Positions 1-10,076 of a stretch of DNA of 64,000 nt are shown one piece after another. Every line of letters begins with the position of its first letter. Positions within the stretch are counted from its first letter, which is position 1. A program made the position numbers and the translations under genes. This DNA comes from Primulina eburnea (Eukaryota > Streptophyta > Magnoliopsida > Lamiales > Gesneriaceae), in the NCBI RefSeq assembly GCF_022965805.1, contig NC_133101.1:7146569-7210568 (forward strand), given 5' to 3'. A model generated the notes under the pieces. It was not told where the DNA came from, did no database searches, and saw only the letters and a list, made by a program, of their open reading frames with translations.

Positions 1-642
1 TTCTTGGAAAGTTTATCAGAATTCTCTAGTGCTAGTGATAAAGAACATTCAGCTGATTCTACTCAACCATACATGGGTGTCGAAGAACATATAAGATGTC
101 TTGGATTGGGGGGACATCGACAAATTCAAATGACAGATAATTATGGATCGATGAGTTACAATTGGGACTCTCAGCATGTTGGGTATGATCCGACTGGATA
201 TCAATCAGGTGGATATGGATATCAGGGTAATTATAATTCCACACACGATTCTTTTGATAGATCATTTGATTTTTCAACATCTGGTACACATGGAATTAGA
301 CATAGTGGATTTGATTATGGGCCGTCTCAGTATATTGGTGATAGATACAATGAATCTTCATCATCTATATGGCGTGGTGTTGGACGTCATGGTCCCGAGT
401 ATAGATCTTCAAGTACAGCTGATAGTTCTACTGTGTATCGTGGATTCGGATACTATAATCGTCGTGACGAAACACTATTACAAAATCAATCATCTCATTC
501 TAATGATATTTCGTCATCTCAATCTAATCAATATCCCTATGGACAATCACATCAATATCCAAATGTTCGAAATCAATTTAATCTACGAGATAGTGATGAA
601 GAATATAACAATGATCTCGCTCCTCTGCGTCACTCTTCATGA
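1..642 (+). CDS. C-terminal part of an unidentified Tyr/Gly/Ser/Asn-rich protein, possibly a hAT-type transposase tail
   Basis: The frame is open from the first base to a TGA at 640-642, so the start lies upstream of the window; the first ATG is internal. About 213 residues are visible. They are low-complexity, rich in Tyr, Gly, Ser, Asn and Gln, with recurring YGYQ, GYG and QYPYGQ patterns and an acidic DSDEEYNND stretch near the end. No catalytic motif, zinc finger or membrane segment is visible. Plant hAT/BED-type transposases often end in such a disordered tail, and the DNA just downstream carries GGAACGG repeats of the kind seen near some hAT ends. That assignment is inference; another low-complexity (for example RNA-binding) tail is possible. 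Confidence 0.35.
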   Translation, partial: FLESLSEFSSASDKEHSADSTQPYMGVEEHIRCLGLGGHRQIQMTDNYGSMSYNWDSQHVGYDPTGYQSGGYGYQGNYNSTHDSFDRSFDFSTSGTHGIRHSGFDYGPSQYIGDRYNESSSSIWRGVGRHGPEYRSSSTADSSTVYRGFGYYNRRDETLLQNQSSHSNDISSSQSNQYPYGQSHQYPNVRNQFNLRDSDEEYNNDLAPLRHSS

Positions 643-944
643 TATTAGCTTTGGTATGTTATAATTTTTAGTGTGTATTTTCTTATTGTGCTATTATTGT
701 AAAATAGTTTTGTATTGATCTATTAATTTGTAATAACTTTATATATTTTATTTTTTAGTATGATGTAATTTATATTTACATTTTTTTACCAATTTTTTGA
801 ATTTATTAATTTTTTTATACAACCGTTCCGCAACCGTTCCGCAACATAACATTGGAACTGGAACGGTCGTTGCCGTTCCAAGCACCGCAACCGTTCCGGC
901 GAACCATGCTCGTAACTGGTAGTTGGGTGACCAAAACAATCTTT
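643..944. other. 3' noncoding stretch with GGAACGG/CCGTTCC repeat block
   Basis: AT-rich DNA up to about 815. At 820-905 the hexamer CCGTTC or its complement GAACGG occurs five times in mixed orientation, ending in GCGAACCATGCTCG. Such subterminal repeats fit the end of a hAT-type transposon whose coding tail would be the preceding ORF. No clean terminal inverted repeat pair can be tested because the other end is outside the window. Confidence 0.35.
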
Positions 945-2362
945 TAGGATGCAGTTCTAAAGTTTTACAGTACTTGTATTTGGACACGAATAATTTTGGC
1001 TTCGTTACCATATAATCTTGGGGAAGTATCTGAGTTAAGGGAATTAGACCTCGTAGATTATAAGCTAACTGGAACTTTGCCTATTAGTATCAGACAACTT
1101 AAAATTTTGGAATTCCTTGTTTTATCTCTTAATTTTTTGGAGGGATGTGAGAATGAATCACACATTAGAAACATCTGAAGATTGAAGATATTTCGAGCGA
1201 AATGGAAACGCCTTATCTCACAAGCCGAACCGAACTTGGATCTCTCCATTTCAAGTCACAGGCCTATCTTTGAGAAAATGGGAGTTGGCGCCTGAGTTTC
1301 TCTTTTGGATTCAGCATCTGAAACATTCGAACTAATTGAGCATAGTGCACGACAGGATTTCAGACATCATTCCATTGTGGTTTTGGAACCAAGCATTTGA
1401 GCAAGGATACCTAAATTTATCAGGAAATTCCATACATGTACCTATCCCAAGTCTGTCAAATTTTGGCTAGCTACGGTAAAAATGCAGCAGCTGACTTGAA
1501 GTGCAACTTCATAACCGGCCCATTGCCAATTGTTTCTTCAAATATAAAGATGTTAGATCTTTCTGAAAATCAGATTTCGGGATCTATGCAAAATTTCCTA
1601 TGCAGCAACCTAATCAAGAAAACGAGCTTGAAATTCTTGATCTTGTTTCAACCGATTGTCTGGAGAAATACCCGACTGTTGGATGAACTGGTCTAGATTG
1701 AGAGTTTTAAGGTTATAATCCAATTTCAATCTTTCTGGTGAAATTCCGAGCACGGTAAGATTCTTGACCGGCCTAGAATCATCGGCAGAACAATCTTTCA
1801 GGGACATTGCCTTCAATTGTGAATGAGTTAGCTGGTCTGAAGGTCTTGTACTTGGGGCGTAACCATTTTACCAGAGGAATACCAAAATGGATCAATGAAC
1901 TCTCCAAATTAGTCGCCTTCAACGAGTTTTTTGGGACAGATTCAAGATGAAATATGCCTTCTTGATTCTCTCCAAGCATTGGACTTGGCAAGTAACAGCT
2001 AATCAGGGAGAATATCGATATGTTTCGACCGTTTCAGTTTGATGGCCGGAAAAAAAACCTCCAACTGATCATATATATTACTCCGTAGAAGACACATTTG
2101 GGGGCCTTCCGGATAACCAATTCCCGGTGATGAAACGAAGATTTGCAAACTATAGCACTCATCTTCAACTAGTGCTAACTGTAGACCTTTCGGATAACGG
2201 CCTATCTGGAACAATCCCAACTCAGATCACCAAGCTTGTCAAATTAATGTCATTGATCCTGTCAGGTAACTCGTTAACCGGTTCCATTCTTGTTAGAAAA
2301 ATACGATCTTGTTTGGATTGCGATATCGCTTTCTTTAAAGAAATATTGTCCCTGCCTGGCTA
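945..2362 (+). pseudogene. LRR receptor-like protein pseudogene (RLP/EIX-like)
   Basis: Leucine-rich-repeat coding fragments lie in one order on the plus strand but in shifting frames. LRRs with LPYNLGEVSELRELDL and KLTGTLPISIRQLK are at 996-1140. A block resembling WxLGPEF..WIQ and ISDIIPLWFWNQ, then NLSGNSI, is at 1265-1435. ITGPLPIVSSNIKMLDLSEN is at 1510-1575, GIPKWINELSKLV at 1880-1920, and VDLSDNGLSGTIPTQITKL with LSGNSLTGSI at 2180-2290. The plant LxxLxLxxNxLxGxIP consensus is clear and the order matches the ectodomain of extracellular receptor-like proteins of the Cf/EIX type. Those are plasma-membrane immune or developmental receptors lacking a kinase. Stops and frameshifts occur every 100-200 bases and no signal peptide or transmembrane end is visible, so this is a relic. 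Confidence 0.75.
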
Positions 2363-2620
2363 ATTTGAGATTTTTGCGATGGAGAGGAGAGTGAGGGATC
2401 TTTTCTATCAAGTGACAAATCTGAGATTTTTGCGAGTGTTCTACTTGGTTTGATATTTCACATGTATTAGATATTGTTCAAATTTGTACAAATTATAAAT
2501 GTGAGGTAAATTTTTTCTTCTATCGTTTTTTTGTTTGTTAGTTTGTTATGTGATGTGCTAATGTGAGTTGCTGTCTAATGAAACTAGAAAATAATTTATA
2601 CAACAAATCTATGGAACACG
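2363..2620. other. AT-rich spacer, short direct repeat, no gene seen
   Basis: Between the LRR relic and the Copia element. An 18-20 base segment around TGAGATTTTTGCGA occurs twice (about 2362-2380 and 2419-2436). Nothing else is recognised. Confidence 0.5.
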
Positions 2621-2625
2621 GTTTC

Positions 2626-2901
2626 TGTTGAAATAATATATTTGAATATTGAAAAAGTAATAGTTGAATATTTAAATGTTGAAAATAAGAGTTGTAAAGT
2701 TAGAAATTTGTGTGTGATGATGTAGGTAATGATGTATTTTATTTTTGGATTATGTGTAATAAAACTCTATAAATAGATCTCTCATTTGTGAAGAAAATCA
2801 CAATTGAGTAGAGAGAAAAATATTATAAAGTGTGTAGTTTGGTAAATTTTGAGAGTTTGAGATTTTTACTTTTTACCATAAATTTTTACTTTTTCACAAC
2901 A
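2626..2901 (+). repeat. Copia 5' LTR
   Basis: 276 bp, TG...CA ends, preceded by the target duplication GTTTC at 2621-2625. It contains the element promoter, with CTATAAATA near 2767. Confidence 0.95.
2768..2775 (+). promoter_or_regulatory. TATA box of the Copia LTR promoter
   Basis: TATAAATA inside the 5' LTR, about 145 bases after its start; the same string is in the 3' LTR near 8719. The position fits a U3 core promoter, with transcription expected about 30 bases further on. Confidence 0.6.
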
Positions 2902-3596
2902 CGTTATCAGCACGAAGCTCTAAAAGTCCTACATACTTTTCCAAGCTCCAAACAGAAGAAAAAGGTAACAAAAGTAATTATATTTATTTTACTGTTATTT
3001 ATTTATTGTGTATTTTATTTAATATACAATATAATGTTATTATGAGAAATAATAAAAATAAATTTTTCATAAACTTGTTATAAATCCTGGGAGGATGTTA
3101 AGACGACATCCCACACTCCCGGTAAGGGATACGACAAGTATAAAAGCCTATAAGATTTTTTAAACAAAATAAATTATGACACTAATTATAATATTATGAT
3201 ATGATATACATAATTATTTAAACATATCTAATATTATATATACCATATTATTACCATAAAATTATACAAATATATACCTTTATTTTTTTGTACACCAACG
3301 GTCATAAATGGTAAAAAACGGCTAGTTTTTGCCCTATAAATATGATCTCACAAACACATTCAATCACTCCAACTTTATCTTCTTCTCTAAAAATTATTCA
3401 TCATCAAATTTTTCGAAGAAAAAAGAAGATGACTTTCTCAAGGATATTTTTAATTATTTTGGTTATCATACTCACGAGTCTTGTATTTATCGGAGAATAT
3501 CCTCCTCGTGCGTTTTCTTTATTTTTACAAATACTTGTACTTGTTGTTTATCCGTTACTTTGTATTGCAATATTTATTAACTAATAAAATGCAATC
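2902..3596 (+). other. Copia untranslated leader with primer-binding region and a second TATA-like site
   Basis: Immediately after the LTR comes CGTTATCAGCACGAAGCTC, where the tRNA primer-binding site should lie. The leader is long (695 bases) and mostly AT-rich. A hairpin-capable GGGAGGATG...CATCCC segment is at 3090-3113. Around 3330-3350 the string TTTTTGCCCTATAAATATGA looks like an additional core promoter followed by a CT/CA-rich leader. A short ORF at 3342-3584 encodes an 80-residue peptide with a strongly hydrophobic middle; I do not recognise it and do not claim it is translated. Confidence 0.6.
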
Positions 3597-4739
3597 ATGT
3601 CAAATTTAACAAAGCTCGAATTTATTGCGCTCGACATCACGGGAAAGAATTATATGTCATGGACTCTAGATGTAGAAATGCATCTTGAGTCATTGGGTCT
3701 AAGCGAGACCATTAAAGAAAATGGCATATGCACGTCACAAGAAAAGGCAAGAGCCATGATATTTTTGCGTCGACATTTCGACGATGGATTGAAATGTGAA
3801 TATCTGACTGAAAAAAATCCCATGGCTTTGTGGAAGGGATTAAAAGAAAGATTTGAACATATAAGGGAAGTTATACTTCCGACCGCCCGGGATGAATGGA
3901 ATACACTGAGATTCCAAGATTTTAAAAAAGTCAGTGATTACAATACGGCGATGTATATAATAATCTCGCAATTAAAATTTTGTGGACATGAGGTCACAGA
4001 ATCTGAGATGCTTGAAAAAACATTTTCCACATTTCATGCATCAAATATTACTCTGCAGCAACAATATAGAGTACGTGGATTTGCGAGATATTCTGAGCTC
4101 ATCGCCTGTCTTCTTGTGGCAGAAAAGAACAATGAGCTATTAATGAGAAATCATCAGTCCCGACCCACTGGATCAACAGCATTTCTCGAAGTAAATGTTG
4201 TAAGTAAAAATGAATTTAAACCTGGAAACCAAAATCAATTTCAAAGACAAGGTTTTGGTCGAGGTCGAGGTCGTGGACGTGGACGTGGACGTGGGCGTGG
4301 AATTGGTCGTGGTCGTGGATGCGGCCGTGGTTTTGAAAATAATAGAGATAATTATTTTTATAACTCATCTCAAAAGAGCGTCCCAAACCATCCATTGAAA
4401 AGGCATCATGAGAATACAAGTGTTAATGAGAATCACTCAAAAAGATATGAAAGTTCTTGTTACAGATGTGGTACTCCAGGACATTTGTCCAAAGTTTGTC
4501 GAGCCCCTGAGCACCTTTGTAAACTTTATAAAGAATCATTAAAGGGGAAAGAAAAGGAGACCAACTTTACTGAACGCAGTGACCGTTTGAGTGATTCAAC
4601 TCATTTTGATGCTGGTGATTTTATGAATGATTTCTCAGGAAATGATCAACATGTTGGTGGGATAGAAATGAACAATTTTGATGCTACAGATTTTCTCAAT
4701 GATTTCTCTGAAAATGAACAATTTAATGGTAGAATATAA
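3597..4739 (+). CDS. gag: Copia gag (capsid-nucleocapsid) protein
   Basis: A 380-residue open frame. Residues 1-200 resemble the plant Copia gag polypeptide family (UBN2/DUF4219 type), with NYMSWTLDVEMHLES near the start and LTEKNPMALWKGLKERF around 70-86. An uninterrupted RG-repeat tract lies at 219-246. A CCHC zinc knuckle follows with C288, C291, H296 and C301 (CX2CX4HX4C). The tail is acidic and holds two versions of an FDAxDFxNDFS motif. The protein would package element RNA into cytoplasmic particles. The ATG at 3597 is the first in frame and gives a typical N-terminus. The frame closes 124 bases before the pol ATG, which is in another frame. Confidence 0.9.
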   Translation: MSNLTKLEFIALDITGKNYMSWTLDVEMHLESLGLSETIKENGICTSQEKARAMIFLRRHFDDGLKCEYLTEKNPMALWKGLKERFEHIREVILPTARDEWNTLRFQDFKKVSDYNTAMYIIISQLKFCGHEVTESEMLEKTFSTFHASNITLQQQYRVRGFARYSELIACLLVAEKNNELLMRNHQSRPTGSTAFLEVNVVSKNEFKPGNQNQFQRQGFGRGRGRGRGRGRGRGIGRGRGCGRGFENNRDNYFYNSSQKSVPNHPLKRHHENTSVNENHSKRYESSCYRCGTPGHLSKVCRAPEHLCKLYKESLKGKEKETNFTERSDRLSDSTHFDAGDFMNDFSGNDQHVGGIEMNNFDATDFLNDFSENEQFNGRI

Positions 4740-4863
4740 ATGTACAATAATTTATTTTTCATGTATTCATGTAATAATGTTTTTGTACAATTATGATATG
4801 TGTTATATTTACATATGTATTTTCAGTAATTTTATTTCATTGCATATTTTTTGAAGTTCAAAT
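4740..4863 (+). other. AT-rich spacer between gag and pol
   Basis: 124 bases, very T-rich, separating the gag stop from the pol ATG in a different frame. Several plant Copia families have such a gap, and Drosophila copia makes a spliced gag RNA, so splicing or reinitiation could regulate the gag:pol ratio. No splice junction can be assigned from sequence alone. Confidence 0.5.
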
Positions 4864-6681
4864 ATGGAAAATGCTATGAGCAAAGCTGAAGTTTGCATAC
4901 CCGATAGTGGTACAACGCACACTATCCTCCGAGATAAAAGATATTTCTTGGAACTAAAACCAACAAAAACAACGGTGAATACAATATCAGGTCCTGTAGA
5001 CTTGATTAAAGGATGTGGTAAAGCACAATTTTTGTTACCTAATGGTACAAAATTTTTTATCAATGATGCTTTATATTCACCACAATCGAAAAGAAATTTG
5101 TTGAGTTTTAATGATATATATTCTCATGGGTATGATACTCAAACAATGAATGAAGGGAATGAGAAATATATGTGCCTTATCACATATAAATCAGGCAAGA
5201 AATATGTGATTGAAAAACTACCAATGCTCCCTACTGGATTGCATTATACATATATAAGTCCCATTGAATCAAACATGGTAGTTGATAATTCTTCGATATT
5301 AACCAATTGGCATGATCGATTGGGACATCCTGGTTCAACAATGATGCGAAGAATTATAGAAAATACACATGGTCATCCACTGAAAGACCAGAAGATCTTT
5401 CAGAATAATAAGTTTCAATGTAAATCATGTTCTCTTGGAAAACTTATTATAAGACCATCACCGGCCAAAATCCAAACTGAATCACCAATGTTTCTTGAAC
5501 GTATTCAGGGTGATATTTGTGGACCAATCCATCCACCATGTGGACCATTCAGATACTTTATGGTATTGATTGATGCCTCCAGCAGATGGTCACATGTATG
5601 TTTATTGTCAACTCGAAATGTTACATTTGCAATATTACTTGCTCAAATAATAAAATCGAGGAATCAGTTTCCCGATTATACAATCAAGAATATTAGACTT
5701 GATAATGCTGGTGAATTTACTTCCCAGACTTTCAATGATTATTGTATGTCTATGGGAATCATTGTTGAGCATCTTGTTGCTCATGTACATACACAGAATG
5801 GATTGGCTGAATCATTGATTAAACATCTACAAATGATTGCTAGACCAATGATTATGAAAACAAAGCTCCCTATTTCTATATGGGGACATGCAATTTTACA
5901 TGCTGCTTCATTAATTCGCATCAGACCAAGTGCATATCATAAATACTCCCCATTACAGCTTGCATTTGGTAAAGAACCAGACATTTCTCATCTGAGAATT
6001 TTTGGATGTATGGTGTATGTGTCTATTGCACCACCACAACGAAAGAAAATGGGACCTCAAAGAAAGATTGGAATTTATATCGGTTATGATAGTCCATCAA
6101 TCATTCGATATCTTGAACCTCAGACAGGCGACGTGTTCACAGCACGTTTTGCTGATTGTCATTTTAATGAGGAAATCTTCCCAATGTTAGGGGGAGAACA
6201 GAAACATACCGAAAAAGAAATTACATGGTATGTATCATCATTGTTACATCTGGATCCAAGAACAAAACAATGTGAAAAAGATGTACAACAAATTGTACAC
6301 TTGCAAAGAATAGCAAATCAAATACGAGATGCATTTGCAGACACAAAAGGGGTAACTAAATCATATATACATGCTGCAAATGCCCCTGCTCGAATTGAAA
6401 TTCCAAAGAAACAAATGGAAGATACTCATGATGTCATTAAACGCCTGAAGCGTGGAAGGCCAGTCGGTTCCAAGGATAAAAATCCTCGAAAAAGAAAATT
6501 CATAGAGAAACACGATGATCACAAAATAAAGAATGATGTTTCTGAAGAAACACATGATGATCACAAAATAGAGAATGGTGTTCCTGAAGAAACACATGAT
6601 GATGAAAATGCTCTGTCAGAACCACAAACTGACGAGAATCATGAAATCTCTATCAATTACATTAATACTGGAAAAATATAG
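4864..6681 (+). CDS. pol: Copia pol N-terminal part: aspartic protease and integrase
   Basis: A 605-residue open frame. Protease active site DSG is at residues 14-16 (PDSGTTHTILRD). The GAG-pre-integrase zinc finger is H150, H155, C186 and C189. The integrase core has the D,D35E triad at D217 (GDICGP), D280 (RLDNAGEF) and E316 (GLAESLIK), all present. A basic, possibly nuclear-targeting stretch KRLKRGRPVGSKDKNPRKRK follows near residues 522-541, then an unusual acidic repeat with three EETHDD copies. The frame ends at TAG 6679-6681, where homologous elements normally continue into RT. The protease and integrase appear catalytically complete; only their connection to RT is lost. Confidence 0.9.
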   Translation: MENAMSKAEVCIPDSGTTHTILRDKRYFLELKPTKTTVNTISGPVDLIKGCGKAQFLLPNGTKFFINDALYSPQSKRNLLSFNDIYSHGYDTQTMNEGNEKYMCLITYKSGKKYVIEKLPMLPTGLHYTYISPIESNMVVDNSSILTNWHDRLGHPGSTMMRRIIENTHGHPLKDQKIFQNNKFQCKSCSLGKLIIRPSPAKIQTESPMFLERIQGDICGPIHPPCGPFRYFMVLIDASSRWSHVCLLSTRNVTFAILLAQIIKSRNQFPDYTIKNIRLDNAGEFTSQTFNDYCMSMGIIVEHLVAHVHTQNGLAESLIKHLQMIARPMIMKTKLPISIWGHAILHAASLIRIRPSAYHKYSPLQLAFGKEPDISHLRIFGCMVYVSIAPPQRKKMGPQRKIGIYIGYDSPSIIRYLEPQTGDVFTARFADCHFNEEIFPMLGGEQKHTEKEITWYVSSLLHLDPRTKQCEKDVQQIVHLQRIANQIRDAFADTKGVTKSYIHAANAPARIEIPKKQMEDTHDVIKRLKRGRPVGSKDKNPRKRKFIEKHDDHKIKNDVSEETHDDHKIENGVPEETHDDENALSEPQTDENHEISINYINTGKI

Positions 6682-7138
6682 AACAGCAAATATATAGATG
6701 AAATTGATGATATATTTTCTTATAATGTGGCAATCGACATCATAAATGATAACGAAGATCATGAACCAAAATCTTTTGGTGAATGTAAAAATCGGTAGGA
6801 TTGGATAAAATGAAAAGATGCCATCCAGGTTGAATTAGATTCGCTAAATAAACGTAATGTTTTTGGACCTATAGTCCTTACACCTGAAGGTGTAAAACTG
6901 TTGGATACAAATGGGTTTTTATTCGAAAGCGAAATGAGAAAAATGAAATAGTAAGATATAAAGCTCGACTTGTTGTACAAGGTTTTTCTCAAAGGCCTGG
7001 AATTGATTATGAAGAAACGTATTCTCCTGTGATGGATGCAATTACGTTTCGGTATTTGATTAGCTTGGCGGTATCTGAAAATTTAGAAATTCGTCTTATG
7101 GATGTTGTTACAGCTTACTTATATGGATCACTTGATAG

Positions 7139-7196
<58 letters not shown>

Positions 7197-7500
7197 GAAA
7201 ATCCCTGAAGGATTTAAGATGCCTGAAGCACAAAGTTCAAAACCCAGGGAATGTTATTCTGTGAAATTACAAAGATCATTATATGGGTTAAAGCAATCAG
7301 GTCGAATGTGGTATAATCGACTAAGTGATCACTTGATGAAAAAGGGATATGCAAATAATTCAATATGCCCTTGTGTTTTCATTAAGAAAACAACATTCGG
7401 ATGCGTAATTATTGCTGTATATGTTGATGATTTAAACATCATTGGAACGAATAAGGAAATTCAAGAAGTTGTGTCATACTTGAAGAAGAATTTGAAATGA
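6682..7500 (+). pseudogene. pol: Copia reverse transcriptase, first part, broken
   Basis: Reading continues as RT after the TAG, but with two further in-frame stops near 6796-6812 (in the region that normally reads as a Trp-rich linker), a frame change near 6890-6950 and another near 7100. Recognisable RT segments are YKARLVxQGFSQRPGIDYEETYSP (in pieces), LMDVVTAYLYGSLD and KIPEGFKMPEA. The catalytic YVDD box is near 7420. A (TA)26 tract interrupts the codons just before KIPEG. The segment from 7102 is open to a TGA at 7498-7500, created by a one-base shift inside YLKK.EFEMKDLG. Confidence 0.85.
7139..7190. repeat. (TA)26 microsatellite inside the Copia RT coding region
   Basis: Uninterrupted TA dinucleotides replacing what should be a short AGT-A-TATATATG-like codon run before the KIPEG motif. 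Read in frame it encodes alternating Tyr and Ile. Confidence 0.95.
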
Positions 7501-8417
7501 AGGATCTTGGAAAAACCAAGTATTGTCTGGGTTTACAAATTGAACAAAAAGAATGTGGAATGTTTGTTCACCAGACAAATTATACAGAAAAGATCCTTAA
7601 ACGTTTTAATATGGATAAAGCAAATCCTTTAAGTACTCCAATGGTTGTTAGATCATTAAACATAGAAAAAGATCCATTCCGTCCATGTGAAGATGATGAA
7701 GATATTCTTGGTCCAGAAGTACCATATCTAAGTGCCATCGGTGCCCTTATGTACCTTACAAATTGTACAAGGCCTGATATATCTTTTGCCGTGAATCTGT
7801 TGGCAAGATTTAGCACATATCCAACAAAGAGACACTGGAACGGAATTAAACATATATTCCGTTATCTACGAGGAACGACAGACTTGAGACTTTTGTATTC
7901 AAAAGATGTTAATCCAAGTATAATTGGTTATGCTGATGCTGGATACTTATCTGATCCATACAAGACACGTTCCCAAACTGGATATGTATTTACTCGTGGA
8001 GGCACTGCAATATCTTGGCGTTCACAGAAACAAACGCTCGTAACAACTTCATCAAATCATGCCGAGATTATTGCACTACATGAAGCAAGTCGTGAATGTG
8101 TGTGGTTAAAATCAATGACCCAACATATCCGAATTTCATGCGGATTATCATTCGATGAGAAGCCTGTGATACTATATGAAGATAATGTTGCATGTGTTGC
8201 TCAAATGAAAGAAGGATACATAAAAAGCGACAGAACTAAACATATTCCTCCTAAGTTCTTCGCATTCACCAAAGAGCTTGAGAAGAATAAATGTATTGAT
8301 ATTCGTCACATTCAATCAAGTGGAAACTCATCAGATCTCTTCACAAAGGCACTACCTACGTCAATATTCAGAAAGCACATATATAATATTGGGATGCGCA
8401 ATCTACAAAATTTGTGA
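7497..8417 (+). CDS. pol: Copia RT C-terminal part and RNase H
   Basis: A 306-residue open frame beginning MKDLGKTKYCLGLQIE, the RT segment just after the YVDD region, reached only after a one-base frameshift. RT connection motifs GALMYLTNCTRPDISFAVNLLARF are present (about 80-105). RNase H follows with YADAGYLSDP, SNHAEIIALHEAS and LYEDNVACV, giving the D, E, D residues of the catalytic set, then the terminal RHIQSSGNSSDLFTKALP motif. The first ATG is internal to pol and is not a natural start. The frame stops 164 bases before the 3' LTR. Confidence 0.85.
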   Translation: MKDLGKTKYCLGLQIEQKECGMFVHQTNYTEKILKRFNMDKANPLSTPMVVRSLNIEKDPFRPCEDDEDILGPEVPYLSAIGALMYLTNCTRPDISFAVNLLARFSTYPTKRHWNGIKHIFRYLRGTTDLRLLYSKDVNPSIIGYADAGYLSDPYKTRSQTGYVFTRGGTAISWRSQKQTLVTTSSNHAEIIALHEASRECVWLKSMTQHIRISCGLSFDEKPVILYEDNVACVAQMKEGYIKSDRTKHIPPKFFAFTKELEKNKCIDIRHIQSSGNSSDLFTKALPTSIFRKHIYNIGMRNLQNL

Positions 8418-8572
8418 AGAGTTGTTCATGTCAACATCAGGGGGAGTTTACGTGACTGCACTCTTTTTCCCTTACTATGGTTTTTATCCCAATGGGTTTT
8501 TCCAAGTAAGGTTTTTAACGAGGCAGTACAAAACACGTAATGAAGACATCATCGTATCATGATCATCATCAC

Positions 8573-8581
8573 AAGGGGGAG
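8573..8581 (+). other. Copia polypurine tract
   Basis: AAGGGGGAG directly abuts the TG of the 3' LTR, the expected primer site for plus-strand DNA synthesis. Confidence 0.85.
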
Positions 8582-8857
8582 TGTTGAAATAATATATTTG
8601 AATATTGAAAAAGTAATAGTTGAATATTTGAATGTTGAAAATAAGAGTTGTAAAGTTAGAAATTTGTGTCTGATGATGTAGATAATGATGTATTTTATTT
8701 TTGGATTATGTGTAATGAAACTCTATAAATAGATCTCTCATTTGTGAAGAAAATCACAATTGAGTAGAGAGAAAAATATTATAAAGTGTGTAATTTGGTA
8801 AATTTTGAGAGTTTGAGATTTTTACTTTTTACTATAAATTTTTACTTTTTCACAACA
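8582..8857 (+). repeat. Copia 3' LTR
   Basis: 276 bp, six visible differences from the 5' LTR, followed by the target duplication GTTTC at 8858-8862. Confidence 0.95.
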
Positions 8858-8862
8858 GTTTC

Positions 8863-10076
8863 CATTTTTTTCCCTTGCCTAACATATTATATGGAAAAAC
8901 TAACCCACCACTATTTGATGATGTAATACGAGTCTTTTGATTAAATGAAAAATAAAAGCTCATATCCACACTAAAATATCACAAAACTCCTGTGGAAATG
9001 TTTTACCGGTCAAATTTATGAGACAAATCTCCGACCTGATTGATGAAAAATATATGTTTTATGTCAAACATGTTGTTTTTCACTGTATACGTAGATTGAG
9101 TTGACTTTTTTTACGGATATTGACCCGTGAAATCGTCAATAAAAAAAATTATTCTTAAAATATATCTTTCCAAATATCATTTATCTGGTAGTCTTAACTT
9201 TTGACGGTAACTGCCCATTAAATATTTAATAGATAAGACTTTTATCGTTGTTTTTTAATCCAAAAATCTTCAAATTTCTTGGGAAAATAAATTCTCCCGT
9301 CTTATATTTTTATTTAAAAAATTTGTGTACAATGATTGGTACTGTTTGGTCAGGCTTTCTAGTCCCTTCGTATTGGGAAGGTTTTCTAACTGAATTTGTA
9401 GTATTTTATAATCTTGTTATGAAATTGGTTTAGTTACATATCGTTAAAAACTAAAAATAATGTAATATGAATCGTGACATTTAGAGAAAAAGGTAAAATA
9501 AAGACAAAACTATCAAAGAAAACGTTTGAAAGAATTCTTAGAGGCTAATTTGCGTGAACGAGTTTCTGACCTTGTGTGTAGTTATAGATACATCATCCAA
9601 GAACAAGTCAAGGTTGCTTAGCTAATACAAGGTTCGGAGCGCACCGGATAAAATTTGAGATAATGTAATAGTCTGTAAATCACATTAATTAGATAATCAT
9701 ATTGAATAAGTATTGTGTGACAAACTCGTCCAAAAAATTATTGATAGAAAAATCAAACTTATAAATATTAACCAAAACGTGATTGTTGGATTAGTTATAT
9801 GTGGTTACAACATATGAACAATGATTGATATATAAAGTTATTTGGGAAAAACTACTCTAAAATCTATTTTTTCTATAAAAGAAATGAGATTAATAGAAAA
9901 AAATAATTTTCATCGATTTTTTTATAAAATAAATTATCAAAATACATATTAAAAATTACCAAAATACATAATTTACAAAATGGTTACCATTTCTCACAAA
10001 ACGAAGAAAACCAATAGGAAAACTAATAAAAGCAAAAGGAAGTATCGGATGCAGAAAACTAAACCATCCGTGTAAA
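8863..10076. other. Intergenic region and probable promoter of the TMEM135-like gene, copy 1
   Basis: AT-rich DNA. The repeated segment (copy 1) begins at 8964. No TATA box stands out near the ATG at 10077. The last 60 bases before it form an A-rich leader with AAAGCAAAAGGAAG. A 61-codon ORF at 9248-9433 has no recognisable features. Confidence 0.5.

Larger units (their letters stand above)
2626..8857 (+). mobile_element. Ty1/Copia LTR retrotransposon, full-length but defective
   Basis: All landmarks are visible: 276-bp LTRs at each end starting TGTTGAAA and ending CACAACA, a 5-bp target duplication GTTTC at 2621-2625 and 8858-8862, and a polypurine tract abutting the 3' LTR. The order gag, protease, integrase, reverse transcriptase, RNase H is diagnostic of Copia. 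By eye the LTRs differ at six of 276 positions, five of them transitions, so the insertion is not brand new. Gag and protease-integrase are open. The RT part has at least three in-frame stops, a shift and a microsatellite, so this copy cannot make a full polyprotein. It sits just beyond the LRR relic. Confidence 0.95.
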
